DNA from: Campylobacteraceae bacterium
Lineage (GTDB): Bacteria > Campylobacterota > Campylobacteria > Campylobacterales > Sulfurospirillaceae
Assembly: GCA_019162915.1 (NCBI GenBank)
Contig: JAFLKZ010000103.1
Span: 1-24,812, forward strand
DNA: 24,812 bases
Reading direction: 5' to 3'
The position numbers were made by a program, and so were the translations under genes. Positions 1 to 7,380 of the stretch are shown here, one piece after another. A model generated the notes under the pieces. That model saw only the letters and a list, made by a program, of their open reading frames with translations, ran no database searches and was not told the origin of the DNA. Position 1 is the first letter of the stretch. Each line of letters begins with the position of its first letter.

Positions 1-104
1 ATCCTTTAAAAAAATTTAAGCTTATTTTATACATAGTATTATTAAAAATAACTGAGCCAGTATTATAAAAAATTTATTAATGATGAGATATGTCAAAAGC
101 AATT

Positions 105-110
105 TATAAT
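105..110 (+). promoter_or_regulatory. Possible -10 box for the exporter/ACP/KS operon
   Basis: A TATAAT hexamer lies 43 bases before the ATG of the ABC ATPase in the AT-rich, gene-free first 153 bases. Campylobacterota sigma-70 promoters often lack a clear -35, and none is evident here. The whole region is so AT-rich that chance matches are likely. Nothing else was seen in bases 1-153. Confidence 0.3.
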
Positions 111-153
111 TAAAATTTAACTAAACTATATAAAATTTATATAAAGATATTAA

Positions 154-1017
154 ATGGCAATTCAAATCAGCAATCTGATTAAGAAATACAAAGATACACT
201 CGTACTCGACCACCTCAACTTAACGATAAAAAAAGGCTCTATTTTTGGGCTTTTAGGTCCTAATGGTGCAGGGAAAACGACTTTAGTGTCTATTTTAAAT
301 TTTTTACAACCAAAAGATTTTGGACAAATTAAAATTTTAGGTTATGACTTGGATTTTAATGAAAGGGAAATTAAATCATTCTCAAGCCTCGTTCCTCAAT
401 CGTATGCGTTTTATCCCACGCTTAGTGCTTATGAAAACCTTGAGTTCTTTGGGGCATTGTATGGTTTAACAGGGCATGTATTACAAGCTAGAATTGACTA
501 TTGTTTGGAGATGACTTCGCTAGAAAAGTACCGCGATAAAAAAGCTGAAACTTTTTCGGGTGGGTTAAAAAGAAGGCTGAATATCGCCATTGGTTTGCTC
601 AATAGTCCCAAGATTTTATACCTAGATGAACCAACCGTTGGCATCGACCCACAGTCTCGAAGCTACATTTTAAATGTTATTAAAAACATTAATAAAACTG
701 AAGGTACCACCATCGTTTACACCTCTCACTATATGGAAGAAATCGAATATCTTTGTGATGATATCGCTATCTTGGATCAAGGTAAAATCGTTTTTCATGA
801 GACAAAAGAAGTTCTTAACCAAAAAACAAATATTGCCAAAATTCACCTCGATGACGCTTCCATACACGAAGTAAATCTACAAAATGACTATGATGCTTTG
901 GTCAATTTGTGTTGTGATATCAAGCAAAAAGCTTTACATGTAAAGAATATTGAGTTGCCCAATAACAACTTAGAAAATATCTTTTTATCTATAACCAAAA
1001 AAGATTTGAGGGATTGA
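154..1017 (+). CDS. ABC transporter ATP-binding protein (DrrA/NodI-like exporter ATPase)
   Basis: This 287-residue ATPase powers the exporter whose membrane half follows directly. It has a Walker A motif GPNGAGKTT (35-43), a Q-loop Gln at 82, a signature SGG at 135-137 followed by LKRRL, a Walker B motif ILYLDEP (about 154-160) and an H-loop His at 192. The layout is that of single-domain ATPases paired with ABC-2 permeases that export drugs, polyketides or lipids. Its stop overlaps the permease ATG by one base, so the two are translationally coupled. It heads an operon with an ACP and ketosynthases, so its cargo is most likely the product of this locus or a lipid carrying it. The cargo is inferred from context. 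A copy of the palindrome TTTACATGTAAA lies inside the gene at 933. Confidence 0.92.
   Translation: MAIQISNLIKKYKDTLVLDHLNLTIKKGSIFGLLGPNGAGKTTLVSILNFLQPKDFGQIKILGYDLDFNEREIKSFSSLVPQSYAFYPTLSAYENLEFFGALYGLTGHVLQARIDYCLEMTSLEKYRDKKAETFSGGLKRRLNIAIGLLNSPKILYLDEPTVGIDPQSRSYILNVIKNINKTEGTTIVYTSHYMEEIEYLCDDIAILDQGKIVFHETKEVLNQKTNIAKIHLDDASIHEVNLQNDYDALVNLCCDIKQKALHVKNIELPNNNLENIFLSITKKDLRD
933..944. repeat. Palindrome TTTACATGTAAA, perfect copy 1
   Basis: Perfect copy inside the ABC ATPase gene, read as L-H-V-K. Confidence 0.85.
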
Positions 1018-2177
1018 TGTTTTACTATATTTTAAAAAAAGAATTTTTATTAATTATGCGAAATTTACACGCTATTGTTGTGCTTTTTGTGATGCCAACG
1101 GCGTTTATTATCATCATGTCTTTAGCTTTGCAAAACACCTATTCTAACAAATACGATGTCAAATTGAACATTGTAGTCACAAGTGAAAAAAGCTCCCTTG
1201 CCTTGGAAACCTTTGTCACCAAACTCAATGGCAATAACTTTTTTAATTTCACCTTTATAGAAAACAATGCTTCCATTGACGAACTTTTATATACCAAAAA
1301 TTATGATTTTGTAGTCGCTTTAAATAAAGACTTGATGGAAAATATGGGCAAAAGTAAAGATACTTCTGTTAATATGTATTCTCGCTCCGACATTGCATAT
1401 CAACAAGTAGCTTTTCTCAAACAATTTTTAAGTGCGAAAATGGCAGAAGTGGTCATTGACAAGTTTTCAACTCTGCTCAAAATAGACGCCAAAAGTGCTA
1501 TCAATTTTGAAGAAGCCATTTCTCACACCTACGTTTTAAAAGATAACCAATCTACGACGATTACCTCTGTTCAGCATAGTGTGCCATCTTGGTTGATATT
1601 TTCGATGTTTTTTATTCTTATTCCTATTTCCAATACATTTATCAATGAAAAAAACTTTGGTACGATTGATAAAATTAGAAGTATCAATGTTTCGTTTATG
1701 CAGATTATTTTTGGTAAATTCTTGCCCTACTTTGTGATGAATCAACTACAAGTTTTTTTAATGATTTTGGTGGGTATCTATGTTATTCCCTTACTCAATG
1801 GCGATGCCTTGGTCATTCACGGAAGTATTGCGCTTCTTGTGCTTATTTCATGTGTGGCATCCATCGCAGCTATCTCTTTTGCCCTCGCCATCGCAACAAT
1901 TAGTAACAGCAGTGAAATGGCAACCATCCTAGGAGGAACCTCCAACATTATCCTAGCCGCACTTGGAGGCATCATGGTTCCCAAAATTGTCATGCCAAAG
2001 TTTATGCAAGAAGTGAGTGAACTTTCACCTATGTCATGGGCGTTGGACTGCTTTTTAGAAGTAATAGTTAAAGGCGGTTCTTTTGCCGATATTCACCTTA
2101 ATTTGTTAAAATTATTAATCTTTGCTACACTTTTTTTCACACTTGCCTTTTTACTGTTAAAATATAGGAGAAACTAA
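1017..2177 (+). CDS. ABC-2 type transporter permease
   Basis: This is the membrane subunit of the exporter, 386 residues. It has one N-terminal transmembrane helix (about residues 14-36), an extracytoplasmic domain of roughly 150 residues, and then a block of about five or six hydrophobic helices from near residue 190 to the C-terminus. This is the ABC-2 permease plan seen in DrrB/YhhJ-type exporters. I chose the ATG at 1017, which overlaps the ATPase stop as TGATG and has a GAGG Shine-Dalgarno before it. A TTG one codon upstream is less likely. Its stop overlaps the ACP start by one base, tying export to biosynthesis. The substrate cannot be read from sequence. Confidence 0.88.
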   Translation: MFYYILKKEFLLIMRNLHAIVVLFVMPTAFIIIMSLALQNTYSNKYDVKLNIVVTSEKSSLALETFVTKLNGNNFFNFTFIENNASIDELLYTKNYDFVVALNKDLMENMGKSKDTSVNMYSRSDIAYQQVAFLKQFLSAKMAEVVIDKFSTLLKIDAKSAINFEEAISHTYVLKDNQSTTITSVQHSVPSWLIFSMFFILIPISNTFINEKNFGTIDKIRSINVSFMQIIFGKFLPYFVMNQLQVFLMILVGIYVIPLLNGDALVIHGSIALLVLISCVASIAAISFALAIATISNSSEMATILGGTSNIILAALGGIMVPKIVMPKFMQEVSELSPMSWALDCFLEVIVKGGSFADIHLNLLKLLIFATLFFTLAFLLLKYRRN

Positions 2178-2446
2178 TGATAGGTTCACAAAACAATGAA
2201 CTCAAACTTGAACTAAAACAACTCATCATCAAAGAGTGCGATAAAGAAGACTTTGAACCCGAATCCATCGATGACAATGCACCACTTTTTGGCTCGGAAA
2301 GTACTTTAGAATTAGACTCGATGGATGCATTGCAAATCTCTATGGCACTTAAAGAAAAGTATGGTGTTGAAGTAACCGATAGCAAAAAAATACGAACCAT
2401 TATGAGCAGTATCAATACTTTAGCTGATTATATTCAACCCAAATAA
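2177..2446 (+). CDS. Acyl carrier protein 1 of the locus
   Basis: This 89-residue carrier protein should hold growing acyl chains on a phosphopantetheine arm. The attachment serine is S48 in the motif ELDSMDAL, on an acidic helix-rich scaffold typical of ACPs. It differs clearly from the second ACP of the locus (GLDSVDSI), so the two are not a recent duplication. It overlaps the permease stop by one base and sits one base before the ketosynthase ATG. This ACP-KS order with tight packing suggests ACP1 is the dedicated partner of the plus-strand ketosynthase. No phosphopantetheinyl transferase is in the window, so activation must come from elsewhere. Confidence 0.88.
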   Translation: MIGSQNNELKLELKQLIIKECDKEDFEPESIDDNAPLFGSESTLELDSMDALQISMALKEKYGVEVTDSKKIRTIMSSINTLADYIQPK

Positions 2447-2447
2447 A

Positions 2448-3599
2448 ATGCAAAAATGTTACATCACTGCACATGCTTTAGTCTGTAGTCTAGGAGAGAA
2501 TGAAGTAGCCATTGTAGATACCATTCGCACGCTCAATCAAGACAATTACGAAGCGTATATAGCCAAGATACTCCATCAATATCCCTATTATCATCTTAAC
2601 AAGACTTTTACTTCCCAGCGAGAAAAATTTTACGCGGTGATTGAAACTGTGGTATACAACTGTATTGAACAAGCCCAATTAAGTTTAGAAGAGCAAAAAG
2701 ATTTGGCAATTTTCATAGGTTCTACGTCTATGGGGATTTCAATGAATGAAGAAGTCAATGCTCTCTATAAAAATGAGCAAACCCCTTTAGAATTCAACCA
2801 TCTCGAATATGGCGTTCTTGGTACATATATTGAAACGTTAACGCACTCAAATCATAAAGCTTTACTTTTTTCAACGGCGTGTACATCGAGTGCCAATGCT
2901 TTATGTTATGCTTCAAAACTCATCATCAACCAACACATAAAAAGAGCTCTCGTCTTAGGAATTGAGCTTTTCAATCAATCAACCTTTGATGGTTTCTCCT
3001 CCTTAATGCTTCTCTCCAAAAATAAAATATACCGACCCTTTGACCAAAACAGTGACGGCCTTATCTTAGGCGAAGCGTGTTCGGCGCTTATCTTAGAAAG
3101 TGAGCCAAAAACTGAGCATGATTTTTATTATAAAGGGTCAAAAAATATCTGTGATATTTACAGTGAAACTACAAGTAACCCCTCAGGAGAGCCTATCTTT
3201 AAAACGATGGATGAAGCTCTTCAAAATGCGGAAGTAACTTTGAGCGACATTGATGTTATCAAAGCTCATGCTACGGGTAGTGAAAATAACAACACCTCAG
3301 AAGCCAATGCTATCGCCTTGCTATTTAAGAAATATCACTGCACTACACCCATTACCGCTCTAAAACCATTGCTTGGGCACACATTAGGGGCAAGTGGAAC
3401 CAATGAAATTGCGTTGAGCCTTTCTTGTATCAAACAAGGATTTATTCCACAAACACTAGGTTTTCAAAATGCTGCTGATGGCGTAGTTTTTACACCCCTT
3501 ACCAAGCCCATGGAGTGCAAAGGCAGACGCGTCAGTATCTTATTTAACTTTGTCGCATTTGGTGGCAATACTACCTCTATTGTACTAAGCAATAAGTAA
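2448..3599 (+). CDS. Beta-ketoacyl-ACP synthase, FabF/KAS II-like (KS1)
   Basis: This 383-residue condensing enzyme should extend an ACP-bound chain with malonyl units. All catalytic residues are visible: nucleophile C145 in STACTSSAN, H274 in IKAHATGS, K306 and H311 in LKPLLGHTLG. It is a little shorter than FabF (about 410), and the stretch before H274 that is well conserved in elongating KAS enzymes (SSDAHHMAHP in the other KS of the locus) has diverged here. It is preceded by an ACP and followed by a non-catalytic half-KS, the arrangement of a type II KS/chain-length-factor pair. It resembles the condensing enzymes of aryl polyene and flexirubin clusters more than primary fatty acid synthesis, because no fab genes surround it. 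Its exact substrate is unknown. Confidence 0.87.
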   Translation: MQKCYITAHALVCSLGENEVAIVDTIRTLNQDNYEAYIAKILHQYPYYHLNKTFTSQREKFYAVIETVVYNCIEQAQLSLEEQKDLAIFIGSTSMGISMNEEVNALYKNEQTPLEFNHLEYGVLGTYIETLTHSNHKALLFSTACTSSANALCYASKLIINQHIKRALVLGIELFNQSTFDGFSSLMLLSKNKIYRPFDQNSDGLILGEACSALILESEPKTEHDFYYKGSKNICDIYSETTSNPSGEPIFKTMDEALQNAEVTLSDIDVIKAHATGSENNNTSEANAIALLFKKYHCTTPITALKPLLGHTLGASGTNEIALSLSCIKQGFIPQTLGFQNAADGVVFTPLTKPMECKGRRVSILFNFVAFGGNTTSIVLSNK

Positions 3600-3610
3600 G
3601 GACAAAAGCG

Positions 3611-4345
3611 ATGTACATTCATAAAACCTATCACTTAGTCGAGCCAGATTTACCTATTACAACGTACAAAAAAATGCTTTCATCTTTATGCAAAATAAAT
3701 CTTCGAAGAGCTAATAAATTCAATATCCTCTCAGTCTATGGTGCCCTAAGTTGCATAGAAAACACTCCTATTTCTAACAATATAGGCATCTACCTTGCCA
3801 CCGAATATGGTCCTGTTGAGAGCCTCAAAAATGTCGTAGAACAAGTCAACAATCCCCAAGGTATCGTTATGCCTTTTGATTTTCTAGGCATCAATACCAG
3901 TGCGAGTTTTTACATCGCCCAAGCCCTAAATGCCTCAGGTAAACACATGGTTTTAACCTCTCACAATCTCTCGTTTGAAAAAGCATTGCAATTAGCTTAT
4001 TTTGACCTTATGCACCATGAAGTAGAAGATGTTTTGATAGGCAGAGTTGATGCTTCTTTAGCATTTATTGAAAACCATCAAAACTACATTACGCCTCAAA
4101 GTGCTGAGAGTTTTGACCAAAGTTACTGGTTCTATGCCAATCGTAACTCCCAAAATGCACTTGCAAAGATAGAAAAAATTGAAGAATTTTCAAGTCTAGA
4201 AACGATGAGAGAAATCTATGGCACCCAAATGCCGACCTCTTTTTATGCGCTTCTTACTCAAGATACTAACACAAAAGATCGACTTTTACATATAGCAAAA
4301 GACGATAATGGAAAATGTATTGTTATAGAAATGGAAAAATTATAG
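3611..4345 (+). CDS. Half-length ketosynthase-like protein, probable chain-length-factor partner of KS1
   Basis: This 244-residue protein is weakly similar to the N-terminal half of a thiolase-fold ketosynthase. The stretch around residues 92-150 follows the KS pattern leading to the nucleophile elbow and then the conserved V-L-I-G-x-V-D. By my manual alignment the nucleophile cysteine position is taken by H118 (LTSHNLSFEKAL), so it should not condense. I see no C-terminal histidine or lysine motifs. It starts 11 bases after KS1 with a TAAGGA Shine-Dalgarno, so it probably pairs with KS1 as a chain-length factor or stabiliser. It is the last gene of the plus-strand operon. The family assignment is by pattern only and is the least certain of the KS-like set. 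Confidence 0.6.
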   Translation: MYIHKTYHLVEPDLPITTYKKMLSSLCKINLRRANKFNILSVYGALSCIENTPISNNIGIYLATEYGPVESLKNVVEQVNNPQGIVMPFDFLGINTSASFYIAQALNASGKHMVLTSHNLSFEKALQLAYFDLMHHEVEDVLIGRVDASLAFIENHQNYITPQSAESFDQSYWFYANRNSQNALAKIEKIEEFSSLETMREIYGTQMPTSFYALLTQDTNTKDRLLHIAKDDNGKCIVIEMEKL

Positions 4346-4350
4346 ATTTT

Positions 4351-4367
4351 AAGTAACCTACTTTTTT
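4351..4367 (+). terminator. Weak hairpin plus T-run after the plus-strand operon
   Basis: A 5-base stem (AAGTA/TACTT, 3-base loop) is followed by a short T-run just past the stop at 4345. It lies in the 49-base gap between the two convergent operons. The stem is short and AT-rich, so this is only a candidate terminator. Confidence 0.3.
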
Positions 4368-4394
4368 ATACTTAACAATTTTTTACAATATGAC

Positions 4395-4832
4395 TTATTT
4401 TTCTAATATAATGGTTTCGTAACTATCCCTTTTATAAGTAGGGTCAAGCCATACTGATACTACCCACATTCCATATTCAAACCAAAGACGAAAATAATAA
4501 GTTTGTCCAGCAACAAACTGTTGTTTTATAATTCTATCAATATGCGGAGTCGGAGTCTTTGTATGCAATTCATGCAACCCTGGTTCAATTGACATTTTCA
4601 AAGGTTGGTTGGTTTCTACAAAACCAACGTGTTTTTTATCCATAATAATTTCATATTTTGTCTTAGCTTCAAAATCAAACCTAGGATTACTTTGAAATAT
4701 AATAATAGTTGCTTTATCTTCAGATGAAGATGTAGAATCAATTGGAATTGTAACTGTTTTAAAAGAGTTACCACATCCTGCCAAAAATATAACGCAAAAT
4801 ACAATCGTTAATAAAATCCATGCTTTCTTCAT
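4395..4832 (-). CDS. Lipoprotein, DUF2846-like
   Basis: This is a 145-residue exported lipoprotein. It begins with a charged-hydrophobic signal peptide ending in the lipobox LAGC, with the lipidated Cys near residue 20. The mature part is a beta-rich domain containing a G-F-V-E-T-N element and an E-P-G-L-H-E-L turn, resembling DUF2846 lipoproteins, whose function is not established. A good AGAAGGAA Shine-Dalgarno precedes the ATG, and only 15 bases separate it from the stop of the BtrH-like gene, so it is probably the last gene of the minus-strand operon. A role in receiving or placing the lipid product in the envelope is plausible but purely contextual. Confidence 0.75.
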   Translation of the reverse strand: MKKAWILLTIVFCVIFLAGCGNSFKTVTIPIDSTSSSEDKATIIIFQSNPRFDFEAKTKYEIIMDKKHVGFVETNQPLKMSIEPGLHELHTKTPTPHIDRIIKQQFVAGQTYYFRLWFEYGMWVVSVWLDPTYKRDSYETIILEK

Positions 4833-4847
4833 TATATTTCCTTCTAA

Positions 4848-5849
4848 CTACAATTTTTTCAACAACCTAAACGCCTTCTCTTCATACTCGGATGCTTCGA
4901 TAAGTTTAGCTGCTATCTTTTTGGTATCGAGTTTTTCTATTTTTCTACTTCCCTCTACACAGTAAAGTGCAAACTCCCGAAGTGTATTGCCTGAGTGGAT
5001 GATAAGCTTTGAGGCTTCTTCTAAAATAGCCTTGTTAAGTTCGTATTTTTGGGCTTCTTCTAAAAAGGCTGCGTATAAAAATCTAAATCCACCACCACCC
5101 GTGCCTATCTCTTCTTGCATTCTTACGATATGAGTGAGATAATTTTTAATATATCTACTATTGGCTTCACTGTTTTCCAATGACTCAATTTTCTTTGCCA
5201 ATCTTCGCATCCCTTTAATCCCTGCAAATGGAAAAGGTGTGAGCATAGCTTTAGCATTTTTAACGATAGCTTTTTTAATGATGGGGGTAAAATCTATATT
5301 TTGAGGAATGGTTTTGGGATAATATAAAAACCCCTTAGGGGCAAAGACTCCTTTTGCAAATCTAGCTTTTGAAAGTTCCGCCTCGGAGCAACGAACCGCC
5401 TCTTCAAACACAGGATCCGAGATAAGATAATCCTCTCCATCCACCCCGTAAACAAGCAAGTTGTGAGCATTGAAGTGAAACCGCATATCTTTTGGAAAAT
5501 AAGGAAGATAAAACACCGATGTTTGAAGTCCCACCATTTTGTTTTCTTTGGTAACAAGATTTTTTAAATCCTCATTAGCAGCTCTAGGATTAGGATAATT
5601 TTTTCTTTCCATCTTTACATGTAAAACTTTTGAAATCGTATTGATGATGCTTTTAGGCAAACTTCTATACGCAATCAACGGCAGATTATTGACTTTAACA
5701 AAAGGAAGATAAACAAAAGTAAGCGCACTGGTAAGCCCAAAAGCCATAGGCTCACTAATCTTTAACCCATAAGCACTCAGCAAAGTTGAGACGACACCAC
5801 TTTCACAATGTGCAAATTGAGAGTGTTCAAAAGGTGGTTTTTGGCTCAA
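4848..5849 (-). CDS. BtrH-like cysteine acyltransferase
   Basis: This 333-residue protein matches the BtrH N-terminal domain pattern. It has the early motif FAHCESG, with candidate nucleophile C15 preceded by H14, then a substrate-binding region with HNLLVYGVDGEDYLISDP (about residues 128-145), and a helical C-terminal part as in DUF4872-type tails. In butirosin synthesis BtrH moves an acyl group from an ACP onto an amino sugar, so this enzyme may transfer an ACP-bound chain onto a hydroxyl or amino acceptor. Flexirubins are esters of a dialkylresorcinol, so acylation of such a ring is an attractive but unproven role. The start is TTG, supported by AAAGGA six bases upstream and by a four-base overlap with the upstream stop. 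A palindrome copy lies at 5614. Confidence 0.78.
   Translation of the reverse strand: MSQKPPFEHSQFAHCESGVVSTLLSAYGLKISEPMAFGLTSALTFVYLPFVKVNNLPLIAYRSLPKSIINTISKVLHVKMERKNYPNPRAANEDLKNLVTKENKMVGLQTSVFYLPYFPKDMRFHFNAHNLLVYGVDGEDYLISDPVFEEAVRCSEAELSKARFAKGVFAPKGFLYYPKTIPQNIDFTPIIKKAIVKNAKAMLTPFPFAGIKGMRRLAKKIESLENSEANSRYIKNYLTHIVRMQEEIGTGGGGFRFLYAAFLEEAQKYELNKAILEEASKLIIHSGNTLREFALYCVEGSRKIEKLDTKKIAAKLIEASEYEEKAFRLLKKL
5614..5625. repeat. Palindrome TTTACATGTAAA, perfect copy 2
   Basis: Perfect copy inside the BtrH-like gene, read as L-H-V-K on the minus strand. Confidence 0.85.
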
Positions 5850-6241
5850 CGAAAATCCTTTAAATCTTGTAATATTATATTAAAAGCATCAGCATATTTT
5901 GTCAATAAACCATCGCTCATTTTTTGAAAAATATGCATCCGAAGGTGCCTTTTAACGCGAAATTGAAACATCCCAACAGCACACGAAAGGGTTGGTAAAT
6001 CCATTCTATTTTCATACATAAAATACTCTATAGGCGAAGAAATGCCTTGTTTGATGTGCTCTAAACACTCTTGTTTTAAGAGTTCATATTCTTCAATGGC
6101 GATTTTAGTAGCAAATTCTTCGACCGAACTACCATAGCGATACCTATCAAATTCCCCTTGATCGTTTTTAGCATACATCACTTTTTGTATGCCATCAAGT
6201 GTCGAATTTTCCTCTTTGGGAACGGAGATAGTCGTGTTCAC
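5846..6241 (-). CDS. Unrecognised 131-residue protein between darB and btrH-like
   Basis: I do not recognise this family. The product is small, soluble, predicted mostly helical and rich in charged residues, with no signal peptide or membrane segment. The motif IEYFMYENRMDLPTLS in the middle and a basic stretch FRVKRHLRMH near residues 93-102 are the most distinctive parts. The start is GTG at 6241, overlapping the darB-like stop as TAGTG, with AGAGG eight bases upstream. The next in-frame ATG is 21 codons later and has no comparable support. Its stop overlaps the BtrH-like TTG. Being coupled on both sides, it probably works with DarB or the acyltransferase, perhaps as an adaptor subunit. Confidence 0.72.
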   Translation of the reverse strand: MNTTISVPKEENSTLDGIQKVMYAKNDQGEFDRYRYGSSVEEFATKIAIEEYELLKQECLEHIKQGISSPIEYFMYENRMDLPTLSCAVGMFQFRVKRHLRMHIFQKMSDGLLTKYADAFNIILQDLKDFR

Positions 6242-7380
6242 TAAACAACCTCTAAAAGCATAAACGCCGTTGAAAACCGTCCACTCTCAGGAATGTAACA
6301 CAAGATTTTCTCTCCCTTAGAGAGTTTATCAGAATGCAAAAGTTGTTCCAACATAATGTAAATAGAGGCTGAACCCGTGTTTCCACATTCTGTAAGATTG
6401 GTAAACCATTTTTCATAAGGAATTTCAAAATTTACTTTCTTTAGCCCCTCATAAAGTTTATCTTTGAAAAAATGTGAAGAATAATGTGGTAAAAAATAAT
6501 CGATCTCTTGAGTAGTGATAGCTCTTTTATTCAAAATCTTTTTAAGCGGTTTAACAACGGTGTATTCCACGATATTTTCATTGAGCAACTTCACATCTTG
6601 CGCGATGCTTAAAAGCGATTTTGACATAATTTCTTGCTGCAAATATCCTCTCCAACCAACCGTTTTTCCGTCCACCATCTCACAACCACTGTACATACAT
6701 GTTGGCATTTCACCAGCATACGATAACACTTCTATCCAGTGAATTTTTAAAGAGATTTTATCTTTGTTAGGTTTATCTTGAAGCAACATTGCCCCTGCAC
6801 CATCTGAGAGCATCCATCTTAAAAAGTCTTTCTCAAATGCAATGGAAGGATTTTTTTCTAACAATTCTAATTGCTTAGACTCTTCATCAAAATTTTTGGC
6901 ACTTAAAATGACCGATACAACTTCTGAACCCGTGGCGATACCATTTTTAAGCTCACCACTTTTGATGCCATAGTAGACATATTTTAAAGCATTGACACCA
7001 CTTAAACAAATACCTGAAGCACTCAGTGTTTCTATCTCAGACACACCAAGCTCACCTTGTACCATCAACGTATGGTTTGGCATCAGTTGGTCAGGCGTTG
7101 TGGTTCCACACGATAAACACTCTAATTCTTGCAGCGAAAAAGCACTGTTTTCAAGTTTTTTAATAGCATTAGCTGTAATCTGTGCATTAGAAAAAAGTGG
7201 TTTTTCAGTCCCTTTTTCTAAGACATAATAGCGTTGTTTAATGCCATTGCTTCGAAGCACAATGTTTTTCGCTTTTGATTTTTTACCACCGATATACCCT
7301 AAATACTCTTCCATTTCTTCATTGCAAACAGGAGCATTGGGCATAAACTTTTGTACATCATTAATGTAAATACTATTCAT
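6241..7380 (-). CDS. darB: DarB-like KAS III-family ketosynthase (dialkylresorcinol ring formation)
   Basis: This 379-residue enzyme belongs to the KAS III (FabH-like) branch. Its Cys-His-Asn triad is visible as C125 in ASGICLSG, H299 in FLPHYSS and N334 in TECGNTGSAS. In characterised systems DarB joins two ACP- or CoA-bound chains and closes a cyclohexanedione ring, which DarA then aromatises to a 2,5-dialkylresorcinol. It is longer than FabH (about 317 residues), in line with DarB-type enzymes. It overlaps the DarA-like gene by eight bases, the pairing diagnostic of dialkylresorcinol loci. A housekeeping FabH role is less likely because no plsX or acp genes accompany it. The product of this locus has not been inferred beyond the ring type. 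Confidence 0.78.
   Translation of the reverse strand: MNSIYINDVQKFMPNAPVCNEEMEEYLGYIGGKKSKAKNIVLRSNGIKQRYYVLEKGTEKPLFSNAQITANAIKKLENSAFSLQELECLSCGTTTPDQLMPNHTLMVQGELGVSEIETLSASGICLSGVNALKYVYYGIKSGELKNGIATGSEVVSVILSAKNFDEESKQLELLEKNPSIAFEKDFLRWMLSDGAGAMLLQDKPNKDKISLKIHWIEVLSYAGEMPTCMYSGCEMVDGKTVGWRGYLQQEIMSKSLLSIAQDVKLLNENIVEYTVVKPLKKILNKRAITTQEIDYFLPHYSSHFFKDKLYEGLKKVNFEIPYEKWFTNLTECGNTGSASIYIMLEQLLHSDKLSKGEKILCYIPESGRFSTAFMLLEVV

Noticed and set aside
2448..3599. KS1 as housekeeping FabF
   Set aside because: It is not beside acpP, fabG or fabD, it has lost a conserved FabF segment, and it is coupled to an exporter and a dedicated ACP.
3611..4345. The half KS as a frameshifted full-length ketosynthase
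   Set aside because: Only 49 bases lie between its stop and the convergent lipoprotein gene, so there is no room for a lost C-terminal half.
4616..4804. Further open frames on either strand inside longer genes (for example this one)
   Set aside because: They lie in other frames of well-supported genes, have odd composition and lack motifs or convincing ribosome binding sites.
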